From Legionella waltersii (GTDB lineage Bacteria > Pseudomonadota > Gammaproteobacteria > Legionellales > Legionellaceae): a stretch of DNA of 64,000 nt. The stretch spans positions 96,028 through 160,027 of the forward strand of contig NZ_LNZB01000056.1 of NCBI RefSeq assembly GCF_001468085.1, given 5' to 3'. Positions 1 to 9,289 of this stretch are shown here, piece by piece. Position numbers and translations under genes: made by a program. Each line of letters starts with the position of its first letter. Position 1 is the first letter of the stretch. The notes beneath the pieces were generated by a model. That model made no database searches and was not told the DNA's origin. It saw only the letters and a program-made list of their open reading frames with translations.

Positions 1-498
1 GGAGATCCATCCTCTTTTAGTATCCAGTGGGATAAAACGGGTAATACACTGATGATTCAGGCAACAAAGTTATACAATTACGGAAATCTAGCGGTACGCT
101 TGAAAGGATTAAATACCCCAGTGATGCTCACATTAATACCTGGACAAAAAGCAGTAGATTACAGAGTTGATCTAAGAATACAGGGTCTTGGGCCGAATGC
201 ACAAACTGCTTCGAATGAGCAGGGACTTCCTTCCGCAGCAAATGATGTATTGCTTCATGTTCTTGAGGGAGTTCCTCCTGCAGGAAGCTCTCGTTTGGTA
301 GTTAGTGGGGGAGATGCTAGAGCTTGGTTGTCCAATGATAAGATGTATGTACGAACCAATCTCACTGTGTTATCACCGGGCTGGTTGGCAAGCATGACTA
401 GTGCAGATGGCATGCATGCCTATGAGATGCAAAAGTCTCCGGTTTTATTAGTGTCCTGGCATGGGAAGGTCATGCAGCTTAAGGTAGAAGGGTTATAA
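1..498 (+). CDS. icmK: IcmK/DotH, outer-membrane core subunit of Dot/Icm T4BSS (3' part)
   Basis: The reading frame is open from the first base of the window and ends at TAA 496-498. This is therefore the C-terminal ~165 residues of a longer protein (the family is about 360 residues); the ATG at 52 is internal. The sequence matches the C-terminal beta-rich domain of IcmK/DotH, which with DotC and DotD forms the outer-membrane ring that gates effector export. The identification rests on sequence recognition plus position, since icmE/dotG starts 4 bp downstream, as in the Legionella icm locus. The N-terminal signal peptide and helical part lie outside the window. Confidence 0.93.
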   Translation, partial: GDPSSFSIQWDKTGNTLMIQATKLYNYGNLAVRLKGLNTPVMLTLIPGQKAVDYRVDLRIQGLGPNAQTASNEQGLPSAANDVLLHVLEGVPPAGSSRLVVSGGDARAWLSNDKMYVRTNLTVLSPGWLASMTSADGMHAYEMQKSPVLLVSWHGKVMQLKVEGL

Positions 499-502
499 TT
501 AA

Positions 503-3500
503 ATGGCTGGAAAAAAAGAGAATTTAAAATCACTGTTTAGTAATACTCGTACTCGAGTGATCATCCTGTTCACCGCAGTTGTCTTGATCCTTGCAGTGTT
601 AATTGGGTTTTTAAAGTTTAAAGCTATAAATTCTAATCAATCTGCGACAGCGCAGGTCTCTGTTGCACCTGGTGGAATTCAATCCATTCCAGGGGTTATG
701 GATCCTACTGCTCAGTATGCAAAACTCCAAGAAGAGCAAAATGTCAATCAGGCACAAACAGCAGAGCAAACTGGAGGTAGTGCTATTCCTACCATCATCA
801 GAACCCAAGCTCTAGGTCAAGGCGTTGGGGTGATTGGATCACAAACTGGCGTTGGGTTTTCTGCTCTTGCACAAGAAGAACAAGGCGGTCCACAGCGAAG
901 CTTGTGGATACAGGAGCTTAAAGACGGAAGTTGCAGTAAATCAATATTGAATAAAGTGATAAATGAAGGAGCACAACTATCCGATCTTAAAGCGGGATGT
1001 AGTTGTATTCAACTCAAAGACAATGGCTACAATTTAAAAGATTTGGAGCAAGTTTGTGAGTGTAAGGAACTAAGAGCTGCAGGATATAATGCGAGACAAT
1101 TGAAAGACGCGGGTTACAATGCAAGTAGATTAAGAAGTTGTGGTTTTGATGCTTGCGAACTTCGCAATGCAGGGTTTTCAGCCCAAGAATTGAAAGATGC
1201 AGGTTTCTCTGATGGGGAACTTAAGGGAGCAGGCTATCCTGAAAATGAAATTCTGAAAGCCAGTGGATTACCTAACGGTATCACTGCAGATGATGTTCGT
1301 AAAGCGGGTTGTGGTGTTGATGCTTTAAAGAAATTACGAGAAGCAGGAGTTAGTGCATCAGCAATAAGAAAAATTAGTGGCTGTAGTGCGGAACAGTTAA
1401 GGGCTGCTGGTTATACAGCACAAGAGCTCAAAGATGCCGGTTTTAGTGCAGCTGATTTATTGAAGGCAGGTTTTTCACCCGAAGAACTAAAAGCTGCTGG
1501 GTTTACGGCAAGAGATCTATTAAATGCAGGCCTCACTCCTGAAGATCTAGCAAAAGCAGGGTACAGCGCAGCTGAAATAAAATCTGCACAAGCGGAATTA
1601 CCTCCAGGATTTACCCCTGAAGACATTAAAAATGCGGGTTGTGATGTAGATGTGCTTAAAAAAGAGCGAGCAGCTGGAGTCAGTGCGGAATTAATTAGAC
1701 GATATGCTGGATGTAGTGCAGATGCATTGAAAGCGGCAGGATTTACTGATGCTGAGCTTGCAAATGCTGGTTTCAATCCGCAAGAAATTAGCGCAGCAGG
1801 GACTGGAGTAAGTGACAGTGATGTTAAAGCGGCAGGATGTGACCCTCAAAAATTAAAGAAATTATTGGCAGCAGGTGTTTCAGCTAAACGAATTAAAACC
1901 TTAAATGGATGCAGCGCGCAGGCGCTGAAAGAAGCAGGTTTTGATGCACAATCTCTTGCTGATGCTGGATATACTCCACAGGAACTACTGGCGGCTGGAT
2001 TTACACCTAAGCAGCTAGAGGATGCAGGGTTAAATCCTGCAAGTGTAATTGCTAATGGTCGAGTTGCAGATTGCAGCATAGAGTCTTTGAAGAAAGCGAG
2101 AGCAGCTGGAGTGAGTGCAGCAACGATAAAACAAACTCTTGGGTGTTCTGCCGCCGCATTAAAGGCCGCCGGATATACTGCTAAGGAATTGAAGGATGCT
2201 GGATTCACTGCAGCAGAACTAAGAGCTGCTGGATTCTCAGCCAAGGAATTAAAGGATGCTGGATTCTCCGCCAAAGAATTAAAAGACGCTGGATTCTCCG
2301 CTAAGGAACTAAAAGATGCTGGATTTTCAGCCAAAGAATTAAAAGATGCGGGGTTCTCGGCTAAGGATCTAAAAGATGCGGGATTCAGCGCTGCAGAGTT
2401 GAAAGCCGCTGGATTCTCTGCCAAGGATTTAAAAGATGCGGGTTTTTCGGCGAAAGAGCTTAAGGATGCGGGTTTTAGTGCTAAAGATTTGAAAGATGCT
2501 GGGTTTAGTCCTGAAGATTTGAAAGCAGCTGGATTTTCAGCAAACGATCTTAAAGATGCTGGTTTTACTGCAGATGAACTGAAAAAGGCTGGCTTTTCTG
2601 CCGCAGATTTGCAAAATGCAGGATTTTCGGTAGATCAATCTACAGTGGCAGGCTTAGGTAATGTCAATTTACAGCAACAGTCATCAACTCTAGCGAGTAT
2701 GCCATCCATTTCAGGTGGTAGTGATGCTACTAAGGGTCAAGCTGCATCTAGCACCGAACAATTGCAAGCCATTTTACAAAAACAAAATGAACAAATGGCA
2801 GAGCAAAAATACCAACAAGTTATACAACAGAAAAAATCGGATATGATGTCCGCTGCTAATCAGTTAATTCAAGGATGGAAGACTGTTAATACGCAGGAAT
2901 ACACTGAAGGCGAAAAAGATGAGAAAGGAGCCTCACCTGGCATTGTCGCAGGTCAAATTCCAAACGCTGGAATGACTAATGCGCCACAACAAGCTCAAGC
3001 ACAGGGCGCTCCAGCAGTACAGCAGTCAGCAATAATCAAGACTGGAGATATCGTATTTGCTGTCCTGGACACTGCTGTAAATAGTGATGAGCCAGGTCCA
3101 ATTTTAGCGACGATTGTGTCCGGTAAATTAAAAGGAACAAAACTTATTGGAAGCTTTAATTTACCAGCAAACGCTGACAAAATGGTGATTCAATTCAATA
3201 CAATGTCTGTACCAGGCGCAGCTAAAACAACCTCAATCTCTGCCTATGCTATCGATCCCAATACGGCTAGAACAGCACTAGGTAGTACTTCAAATCACCA
3301 CTATTTGATGAGATATGGATCTCTATTTGCCTCATCGTTCCTCCAGGGGTTTGGTAACGCGTTTCAATCGGCTAATACGACTATAACTATTGGTGGTACA
3401 GGCGGAGGAAATAACATCACTGTAGCTAATGGAGTAGGTCGATCAACGCTTGAAAATGCGGTAATTGCTTTGTCAGCTGTAGGTAAAGCGTGGGGACAGC

Positions 3501-3595
3501 AAGCCCAGCAGCTCTTTAACACACCCACTACAGTTGAAGTATATTCTGGCACAGGAATGGGGATCTTATTTACCCAGGATGTTTCAACAATTTAA
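503..3595 (+). CDS. icmE: IcmE/DotG, VirB10-like core channel protein with decapeptide repeat rod
   Basis: 1030 residues. The N-terminal cytoplasmic stub is followed by one membrane helix at about residues 18-36. Residues ~190-710 form a rod of ~10-residue repeats of the form AGFSAxELKD. A Gln-rich linker follows, then a VirB10/TrbI-like C-terminal domain at about 843-1030 containing the conserved RYGSLFASSFLQGFG stretch. DotG bridges the inner and outer membranes and lines the Dot/Icm channel. Repeats at residues ~571-670 are nearly identical in protein and DNA, suggesting recent expansion. Four evenly built modules carry Cys pairs 24 residues apart (270/294, 380/404, 446/470, 524/548). It starts 4 bp after icmK and is followed by dotF after 17 bp, so it is clearly in one operon. 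Confidence 0.96.
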   Translation: MAGKKENLKSLFSNTRTRVIILFTAVVLILAVLIGFLKFKAINSNQSATAQVSVAPGGIQSIPGVMDPTAQYAKLQEEQNVNQAQTAEQTGGSAIPTIIRTQALGQGVGVIGSQTGVGFSALAQEEQGGPQRSLWIQELKDGSCSKSILNKVINEGAQLSDLKAGCSCIQLKDNGYNLKDLEQVCECKELRAAGYNARQLKDAGYNASRLRSCGFDACELRNAGFSAQELKDAGFSDGELKGAGYPENEILKASGLPNGITADDVRKAGCGVDALKKLREAGVSASAIRKISGCSAEQLRAAGYTAQELKDAGFSAADLLKAGFSPEELKAAGFTARDLLNAGLTPEDLAKAGYSAAEIKSAQAELPPGFTPEDIKNAGCDVDVLKKERAAGVSAELIRRYAGCSADALKAAGFTDAELANAGFNPQEISAAGTGVSDSDVKAAGCDPQKLKKLLAAGVSAKRIKTLNGCSAQALKEAGFDAQSLADAGYTPQELLAAGFTPKQLEDAGLNPASVIANGRVADCSIESLKKARAAGVSAATIKQTLGCSAAALKAAGYTAKELKDAGFTAAELRAAGFSAKELKDAGFSAKELKDAGFSAKELKDAGFSAKELKDAGFSAKDLKDAGFSAAELKAAGFSAKDLKDAGFSAKELKDAGFSAKDLKDAGFSPEDLKAAGFSANDLKDAGFTADELKKAGFSAADLQNAGFSVDQSTVAGLGNVNLQQQSSTLASMPSISGGSDATKGQAASSTEQLQAILQKQNEQMAEQKYQQVIQQKKSDMMSAANQLIQGWKTVNTQEYTEGEKDEKGASPGIVAGQIPNAGMTNAPQQAQAQGAPAVQQSAIIKTGDIVFAVLDTAVNSDEPGPILATIVSGKLKGTKLIGSFNLPANADKMVIQFNTMSVPGAAKTTSISAYAIDPNTARTALGSTSNHHYLMRYGSLFASSFLQGFGNAFQSANTTITIGGTGGGNNITVANGVGRSTLENAVIALSAVGKAWGQQAQQLFNTPTTVEVYSGTGMGILFTQDVSTI
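2213..2512 (+). repeat. Near-identical 30-bp tandem repeats inside dotG
   Basis: About ten consecutive 30-bp units encode AGFSA-KELKD-type decapeptides (residues ~571-670 of DotG). Units differ mainly at synonymous third positions, for example gct/gcg, tca/tcc/tcg and gaa/gag. The reading frame is preserved because the unit is divisible by three, so copy number can change without disrupting the protein. More diverged units extend on both sides, from about 1070 to 2632. Confidence 0.9.
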
Positions 3596-3612
3596 TCGGA
3601 TGGCAGATAAAC

Positions 3613-4413
3613 ATGGCTGAAAATGATCAAAATAATGATGAATATAAATTTGCTGAATTAGATTCCTACGATACTGATCTAATGGGAGAGACCAACAAAG
3701 AATCTCCCGGTTCATTTGATACTCAGCAAGACAAAGAACCAAAACAGAACGATGTAATGCGTAAGGCGCTGATAGTCATTGGTATCGTAGTGTTTATCAT
3801 GGTTGCGTATAAGATTATTGTTTCGTTTTATTTTACAGGAAAAAAAGAGGTAGCGCAGACCAAAGCAACTATCCCGCCAGTAACTCAGGTAACCCCACAA
3901 CCTGTTCAACAAACAACAACGGTTACTCCAATTACAACACCAGTACAACAAACGGTGATTGAGTCTGATCCAGACTTGAAGAAAAAGGTATCTGCAATTG
4001 AGCTTATGCAACAGAGTGTGCGCAGTGAAGTGACAACAGTGAGTAATCAAGTTAACTCTGTAAGTAACAACATCAATGCACTGAATGCGCAAATTAGCAA
4101 AATGAATCAAATCATTGAAAGCCTATCCATGCAAGTGACTAAGCAATCTGAAGTAATCAATGCATTGATAGTCAAATCACAACCAAAAAAGGTCGTTAAA
4201 GTTGTAAAGCCAATGGTTCAAAGGATATTTTATTATATCCAAGCAGTAATTCCAGGTAGGGCTTGGCTAATTGGCACAAATGGTTCTACACTTACAGTAA
4301 GAGAAGGATCAAAAATTCCCGGATATGGAGTAGTTAAACTAATAGATTCTATTCAGGGTCGAGTTTTAACAAGTTCTGGACAAGTTATAAGGTTTAGTCA
4401 AGACGATAGTTGA
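3613..4413 (+). CDS. icmG: IcmG/DotF, inner-membrane Dot/Icm component
   Basis: 266 residues. An acidic cytoplasmic N-terminus (1-50) precedes a single membrane helix at about 51-73. A Pro/Thr/Gln-rich linker follows, then a predicted coiled coil at about 120-185 and a C-terminal globular domain. This matches the known bitopic architecture of IcmG/DotF, which associates with DotG and contributes to the core complex and effector recognition. The start ATG follows dotG by 17 bp and dotE begins 7 bp after the stop, consistent with co-transcription. Assigned by sequence and by its place between dotG and dotE. Confidence 0.94.
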   Translation: MAENDQNNDEYKFAELDSYDTDLMGETNKESPGSFDTQQDKEPKQNDVMRKALIVIGIVVFIMVAYKIIVSFYFTGKKEVAQTKATIPPVTQVTPQPVQQTTTVTPITTPVQQTVIESDPDLKKKVSAIELMQQSVRSEVTTVSNQVNSVSNNINALNAQISKMNQIIESLSMQVTKQSEVINALIVKSQPKKVVKVVKPMVQRIFYYIQAVIPGRAWLIGTNGSTLTVREGSKIPGYGVVKLIDSIQGRVLTSSGQVIRFSQDDS

Positions 4414-4420
4414 GGAATCT

Positions 4421-4996
4421 ATGGCTACTTGTACTAGTGGTGATTTAACTTGCTGGATTATAGCTCAGGCTAATATATTAACGAATGTTGCAAATAATTT
4501 AATTCCAGTACAACGACTAATTACTGGTTCAGCATACCTCATAGGATGCGCCTTTCTTTTTAAAGCGATTTATTCTTTAAAAATATATGGTGAAGCCAGA
4601 ACCATGATGTCGAGCAATACAAGTATTAAAGAGCCAGTTATCTATTTAATGGTTGGGGCTTTATTAATTTATTTCCCATCCGCGGTGAACATGATCATGA
4701 TGACATCGTTTGGTACAACAAACATTTTACAGTACGCTCCAGTAAATAGCAGTAACCAAACGATTAATTCCTTGTTTGGAAGTGGTAGCATGGTGGGTGC
4801 ACCTTTAACAATGATTATACGAGTCATAGGATTAGTTGCATTCGTTAGAGGATGGGTTTTAATAGCGAGATCAGCGTCCCAAGGACAACCTCCTGGGGGA
4901 ACTGGTAAAGGTTTGGTTCACGTTTTTGGTGGTATTTTAGCGATTAATATTGTGGGAACCCTCAATATGATTAATACTACTCTTTATGGCAGTTAA
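4421..4996 (+). CDS. icmC: IcmC/DotE, polytopic inner-membrane Dot/Icm protein
   Basis: 191 residues with four hydrophobic segments (roughly 29-49, 72-88, 130-148 and 163-185). Motifs shared with relatives include a GSAYLIGCAF first helix, YLMVGALLIYFPSA and FVRGWVLIA. IcmC/DotE is a small integral membrane component required for Dot/Icm function, and its exact biochemical role is not settled. A clear paralogue is encoded at 30970-31512, and the next gene, dotP, shares the same general fold pattern. It begins 7 bp after dotF. Confidence 0.94.
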   Translation: MATCTSGDLTCWIIAQANILTNVANNLIPVQRLITGSAYLIGCAFLFKAIYSLKIYGEARTMMSSNTSIKEPVIYLMVGALLIYFPSAVNMIMMTSFGTTNILQYAPVNSSNQTINSLFGSGSMVGAPLTMIIRVIGLVAFVRGWVLIARSASQGQPPGGTGKGLVHVFGGILAINIVGTLNMINTTLYGS

Positions 4997-5021
4997 ACTC
5001 ATTTAATATTAGGAGAGAATT

Positions 5022-5426
5022 GTGAAAACTAAAGTAATCAATAAATCAGGATTTAAGTACTGGTTTTTAAGTGCCGCCTGTATGGCTTTAGTAGTGCTTA
5101 TTTGCCAAGATGCTTCTGCAGGTGGAAGTCTAAGTATTGGTGGTATGGCATCGCAAATCACAAAATCTTTCGTTAACTTAACAAAACTGATAACAGCAGG
5201 ATCTTATCTAGCTGGATTGGGATTCTCAATCGGTGCGATTATGAAATTTAAACAGCATAAAGATAACCCAACTCAAATACCAATTGGTACACCCATTGCG
5301 TTAATTTTTATTGCAGCAGCGTTATTATTCCTTCCATCTATTTTAGGTGTGGCTGGAGTGACAATGTTTGGATCCGGTGGTGCAAAAACAGCTGGACCTT
5401 CTGGTTCTGTATATACTGGAAGTTAA
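5022..5426 (+). CDS. icmD: IcmD/DotP, inner-membrane Dot/Icm protein
   Basis: 134 residues from a GTG start preceded by a good AGGAGAG Shine-Dalgarno. A signal-like hydrophobic segment (about 15-33, ending DASAGG) is followed by two membrane helices (about 55-70 and 88-115). The body shares the LITAGSYLAGLGF and LLFLPSI patterns with DotE. DotP is a Dot/Icm inner-membrane component. The gene lies 25 bp after dotE and is followed by a hairpin before dotN. Confidence 0.92.
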   Translation: MKTKVINKSGFKYWFLSAACMALVVLICQDASAGGSLSIGGMASQITKSFVNLTKLITAGSYLAGLGFSIGAIMKFKQHKDNPTQIPIGTPIALIFIAAALLFLPSILGVAGVTMFGSGGAKTAGPSGSVYTGS

Positions 5427-5444
5427 TCAAATATTCTATGTAAC

Positions 5445-5470
5445 TGGGCAAGACACTTATGTTTTGCCCA
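5445..5470 (+). terminator. Hairpin between icmD and icmJ (terminator or attenuator)
   Basis: An 11-bp stem (TGGGCAAGACA paired with TGTTTTGCCCA, one G-U pair) with a CTTA loop is followed by a short T-rich stretch, TACTATTTTT. It sits 19 bp after icmD. Because icmJ and icmB continue on the same strand, partial termination or message stabilisation is as likely as full termination. Confidence 0.55.
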
Positions 5471-5591
5471 TACTATTTTTGAGATATGAGTTTTTTAGCT
5501 GTAGAGATAACAATTAAATTACCATGTATTTCACTTAATCTCATGTGCAAAATTTAAAAACGGTAATATTGGATTATAGTGAGTAGATAAG

Positions 5592-6215
5592 ATGGCTGAA
5601 AACATACAAGGTTGTGAGTTAAAACTAATCGCGTCACCAGGAGCTTGGCGTTTATATTCCGCTAGGAAAGTGGATGAACGATTTAAATCTTATGAGCAAA
5701 AAATATTTAATAGAGATAGATACACTTGCCAATTTTGCGGTTTTCAAGCTCGCTTATACCAAGACATTATTAACTTGGATAACGATTACACCAATAACAG
5801 ACTATCAAACTTAGTTACTGCATGTTGTTTTTGCGCCCAATGCTTTTTTATTGAATCGGTTGGAGTAGGTGGATATGGCGGAGGAACCCTTATTTATCTT
5901 CCTGAGCTATCTCAAGCAGAGGTAAATAGTCTATGTCATGTGCTATTTTGTGCGATTACAAATGATACTGGCTTCAAATCAAGTGCGCAAAATATATACA
6001 GGAGCTTTAAATTTAGATCGCAAATTGTGGAAGAAAAATATGGAGAAGGGACAAGTGACCCTGCAATATTTGGTCAGTTGATAATAGATTCCGCGATTAG
6101 TGGTGATAAAATGACACAGCTATTTAAAGACATTAAACTGTTACCCTCTCGGGCAAAATTTCGTATGCAGATCGAAAAATGGGCCGCTAGTGCTCTGGAA
6201 GAAATTGCAGACTAA
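5592..6215 (+). CDS. icmJ: IcmJ/DotN, zinc-binding subunit of the Dot/Icm coupling complex
   Basis: 207 residues and soluble. It carries a CxxC pair (YTCQFCGF, C46/C49) and a second Cys cluster (C78, C79, C81, C84), separated by an N-rich HNH-like stretch (NNRLSNLVTAC). This looks like a zinc-stabilised HNH-type fold without an obvious nuclease His. DotN binds the coupling ATPase DotL and works with DotM and IcmS/IcmW in recruiting effectors to the channel. It is 165 bp after icmD, the largest gap in this run, and 19 bp before icmB. Confidence 0.94.
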   Translation: MAENIQGCELKLIASPGAWRLYSARKVDERFKSYEQKIFNRDRYTCQFCGFQARLYQDIINLDNDYTNNRLSNLVTACCFCAQCFFIESVGVGGYGGGTLIYLPELSQAEVNSLCHVLFCAITNDTGFKSSAQNIYRSFKFRSQIVEEKYGEGTSDPAIFGQLIIDSAISGDKMTQLFKDIKLLPSRAKFRMQIEKWAASALEEIAD

Positions 6216-6234
6216 TAAAAATTAAGGACAAGGA

Positions 6235-9200
6235 ATGGCAAATTGGGCAGAATCATTTTTTGAAGGTGTTGATACATTTTTTGCTTGGCTAAGTACATCC
6301 TTAAAACAAACCACTGAATCGTATATTGATTTGGAAACAGCGGATAGTCCCACTGTTTTAGTGAATCATGATGGTACACTATTATCAATCATTGAAATAC
6401 AAGGTATCACTGCACTTGCTGGTACTGAGGAGTTCGTCCGTCTAGTTGAAGGACTTGCTAACGCATTCCAGGCTGCTATGGGGCGTCCAGGTCACGCTCT
6501 TCAAGTGTATTTTAGTCATGATAAACAAAATATCGTTAAAGTAATAAGAGATATCTATGAGCCTGCCGAGTCTACTGCAAACCGTTTAGAGCTTAATTTA
6601 ACCGATCTATTTGAGGAACGAGTTAATTATTTAGCCCAATACTGTGCTGAAGAGAAGGTTTACTTTGTATTGTATACAAGACCCTTCAATTTAAGTTCCG
6701 ATCAGTTAAAAACGGCCGGTAAGGCCAAAATGAAAATGATCAAAGACTCAAAAAGTCCACCATTTAAAAACACACAAACCATTTACGCAGCCATCCCTGA
6801 GTTAAGAGATACGCATGATGCTTATGTGCGTTCAATTGTGAATGACTTGGATGGATTAAAAATCATCAGCAAATTACTTGAGGTGCATGAGGCCATTTTT
6901 GCAATCAGAATGACGGCTGATCCTGATTACACCGCGGATGATTGGAGAGCAACTTTGCCAGGCGATAAAATACCTGTCAGAGAATTGAACTCCTTTGAAG
7001 GTGATGCCTCTGATTTGCTTTGGCCACCACTCGCAAAACAAGTATTACCAAGGGATGCAGAGATACTCGATTTAAGAACTGTACGTGTAGGGGATAAAAT
7101 CTATGCATCAAGCTATATTGATTTATTCCCAAAGGATGCAAGACCCTTTATTGCACTGTTTTCGAGAATATTGCCTTCTCATATTCCATGGAAAATTTCA
7201 TTCTTACTGGAAAGTGAAGGTTTGAGCACCATCAAATTAAAAGGATTACTATCGGCAATTTTGAGCTTTAGCTCCGCCCAGAACCGCTTAATTAGTGACT
7301 CAGTTAATTTATTAAAATATCTACAACTTAATACGGATGAATCCATAATACGTCTACGGGTTGTAGCAACAACATGGGCACCAGAAGGTAATATTCCACT
7401 ATTGAGACGAAGGAGCTCTGAGCTAGTAAAAGCGATTGAAGGTTGGGGCTCAACGGACGTGTCAGAAGTCTGTGGTGATCCTTTCGCTGGATTTGTCGCA
7501 AATATGCTAGCAACCACATTAAATAGTCCTGCAGTTTCAGCCGTTGCACCTTTGTCAGATATTATTGGTATGCTTCCTATTACACGCCCAGCCTCTCCAT
7601 GGAAGCATGGTGCTTTGCTATTTAGATCACCCGATGGCAAACCATGGCCTTTCCAGCCAGGGTCCACGGAGCAAACAACGTGGATTGATTTAGTGTATGC
7701 AAGACCAGGTTCTGGTAAATCTGTGCTCTCTAATGCTTTGAATTTAGCGTTGTGTTTATCCGGTGGACTCATGCGTCTGCCGCGCATAGCAATTATTGAT
7801 ATTGGCCCTTCTAGTAGTGGATTGATTTCACTTCTTAAAGAAGCCCTACCTGTATCGAAGCGACATTTAGTGGCTTATCATCGCTTAAGAATGACGCCAG
7901 AATATTCAATTAATCCCTTTGATACTCAATTAGGATGCAGATATCCAACAGCCTTAGAAAGATCGTTCTTAGTTAACTTTATCACTTTATTAACGACACC
8001 CTTAGGGGCAGCAAAACCATACGATGGTATGGCGGACCTATCCGGTATGGTTGTGGATGAACTCTATAAGAGCCTAGCGGATGAATTTAACCCAACACCC
8101 TATGCTCCAGGTGTTGAGGAGTTTATTGACAGTATCTTGGAAGAAATAGGATTTGTTAGAGACTCGAAATCAACTTGGTGGGAAGTCACCGATTCTTTGT
8201 ATTCCGCAGGGTTTGTTCATGAGGCGATGTTGGCTCAACGCTATGCAATGCCGCTACTAGCAGATGCAGCATCGATTTGTAGAACTCCATCCATTGAGGA
8301 TTTGTATGAAAAAATTACAGCCCCTACAGGTGAGTCTCTAATTAATGCATTCTCACGTATGATTTCGTCAGCAGTACGTGAATACCCCATATTATCAAGA
8401 GTAACTAGTTTTGATATCGGGGATGCGCGAGTTGTGTCACTCGATCTTGATGAAGTAGCAAAAAGTGGTGGAGATGCAGCAGATCGACAAACAGCAGTCA
8501 TGTATATGTTAGCTCGCTATGTGTTAGCAAGGCACTACTATCTAACCGATGAAAGTTTGAATAATATTCCAAACCAATATAAAGAATATCATAAGCAAAG
8601 GGTTCTAGAGATTCGAGAAGATCATAAACGAATTGTCTATGACGAGTTTCACCGCACTTCAAAATCTGCGGCCGTTAGGGAGCAAGTGATTATCGATATG
8701 CGTGAGGGACGTAAGTGGAAAGTACAAATATCATTGCTTTCTCAATCCGTCGATGACTTTGATCCTGTAATGATAGATTTTGCTACGGCAATTTATGTTA
8801 TGGATGCAGGGCCATCACAAGCCATTGAAAAAACCTCTGAAATTTTTGGACTGACTGAAACAGCAAAGGCAGCGTTACGCACTAGGGTACATGGACCACG
8901 CTTAGGGGGAGCCACTTTCTTAGCGCAATTTGCGACAAAAAGTGGCGTGAATGTCCAGCTACTTACTCTTACTTTAGGTCCCGTTGAGCTATGGGCATTC
9001 AGTACGACTGCAGAAGACGCTTCAGTTCGAAATCATTTATACAGACACCTAGGTCCTGGAGAGGCAAGAAGAGTTCTCGCAGCTCTTTTTCCAAATGGTA
9101 CTGTTACAAAAGAGATCGAGGCTCGGCTTGCTAGCATGAAAGAAAAAGGTGGTCTGATTGAAGATGAAGAAAGACAGGGTGTAATTGCCCAATTAGTTAA

Positions 9201-9261
9201 TGATATTCTTGAGGCCTATTCGAAGGATCCTAATGTAAAAAGTCTGCCAGCAAAAGTATAA
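6235..9261 (+). CDS. icmB: IcmB/DotO, VirB4-like ATPase of Dot/Icm
   Basis: 1008 residues. The C-terminal half is a VirB4/FtsK-type AAA ATPase with Walker A near residue 488 (ARPGSGKS) and a Walker B-like segment near 799 (RIVYDEFHR). The N-terminal half (about 1-400) corresponds to the VirB4 N-terminal domain. DotO assembles with DotB at the cytoplasmic face and powers assembly or export. It is the last gene of this plus-strand run. Its stop codon is followed within 30 bp by a copy of a palindromic repeat, beyond which tphA converges. Confidence 0.96.
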   Translation: MANWAESFFEGVDTFFAWLSTSLKQTTESYIDLETADSPTVLVNHDGTLLSIIEIQGITALAGTEEFVRLVEGLANAFQAAMGRPGHALQVYFSHDKQNIVKVIRDIYEPAESTANRLELNLTDLFEERVNYLAQYCAEEKVYFVLYTRPFNLSSDQLKTAGKAKMKMIKDSKSPPFKNTQTIYAAIPELRDTHDAYVRSIVNDLDGLKIISKLLEVHEAIFAIRMTADPDYTADDWRATLPGDKIPVRELNSFEGDASDLLWPPLAKQVLPRDAEILDLRTVRVGDKIYASSYIDLFPKDARPFIALFSRILPSHIPWKISFLLESEGLSTIKLKGLLSAILSFSSAQNRLISDSVNLLKYLQLNTDESIIRLRVVATTWAPEGNIPLLRRRSSELVKAIEGWGSTDVSEVCGDPFAGFVANMLATTLNSPAVSAVAPLSDIIGMLPITRPASPWKHGALLFRSPDGKPWPFQPGSTEQTTWIDLVYARPGSGKSVLSNALNLALCLSGGLMRLPRIAIIDIGPSSSGLISLLKEALPVSKRHLVAYHRLRMTPEYSINPFDTQLGCRYPTALERSFLVNFITLLTTPLGAAKPYDGMADLSGMVVDELYKSLADEFNPTPYAPGVEEFIDSILEEIGFVRDSKSTWWEVTDSLYSAGFVHEAMLAQRYAMPLLADAASICRTPSIEDLYEKITAPTGESLINAFSRMISSAVREYPILSRVTSFDIGDARVVSLDLDEVAKSGGDAADRQTAVMYMLARYVLARHYYLTDESLNNIPNQYKEYHKQRVLEIREDHKRIVYDEFHRTSKSAAVREQVIIDMREGRKWKVQISLLSQSVDDFDPVMIDFATAIYVMDAGPSQAIEKTSEIFGLTETAKAALRTRVHGPRLGGATFLAQFATKSGVNVQLLTLTLGPVELWAFSTTAEDASVRNHLYRHLGPGEARRVLAALFPNGTVTKEIEARLASMKEKGGLIEDEERQGVIAQLVNDILEAYSKDPNVKSLPAKV

Positions 9262-9289
9262 GAGGGCGTTCGAAAGGTCTATCATCACT

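Noticed and set aside
1411..2424. Long ORFs on the minus strand opposite the dotG repeats
   Set aside because: They are low-complexity mirror images of the decapeptide repeat (Asn-Pro-Ala-Ser-rich) and have no ribosome site; dotG is the real gene.
2213..2512. Regularly spaced direct repeats that could suggest a CRISPR array
   Set aside because: The units are contiguous, coding and in frame with dotG, with no spacers.
3712..4110. 132-codon minus-strand ORF opposite dotF
   Set aside because: It is antisense to a conserved gene, is rich in Cys/Leu/Tyr by codon reversal, and has no ribosome site.
7179..7787. 202-codon ORF opposite icmB
   Set aside because: It is antisense to the conserved Walker A region of DotO and shows no protein-like motif.
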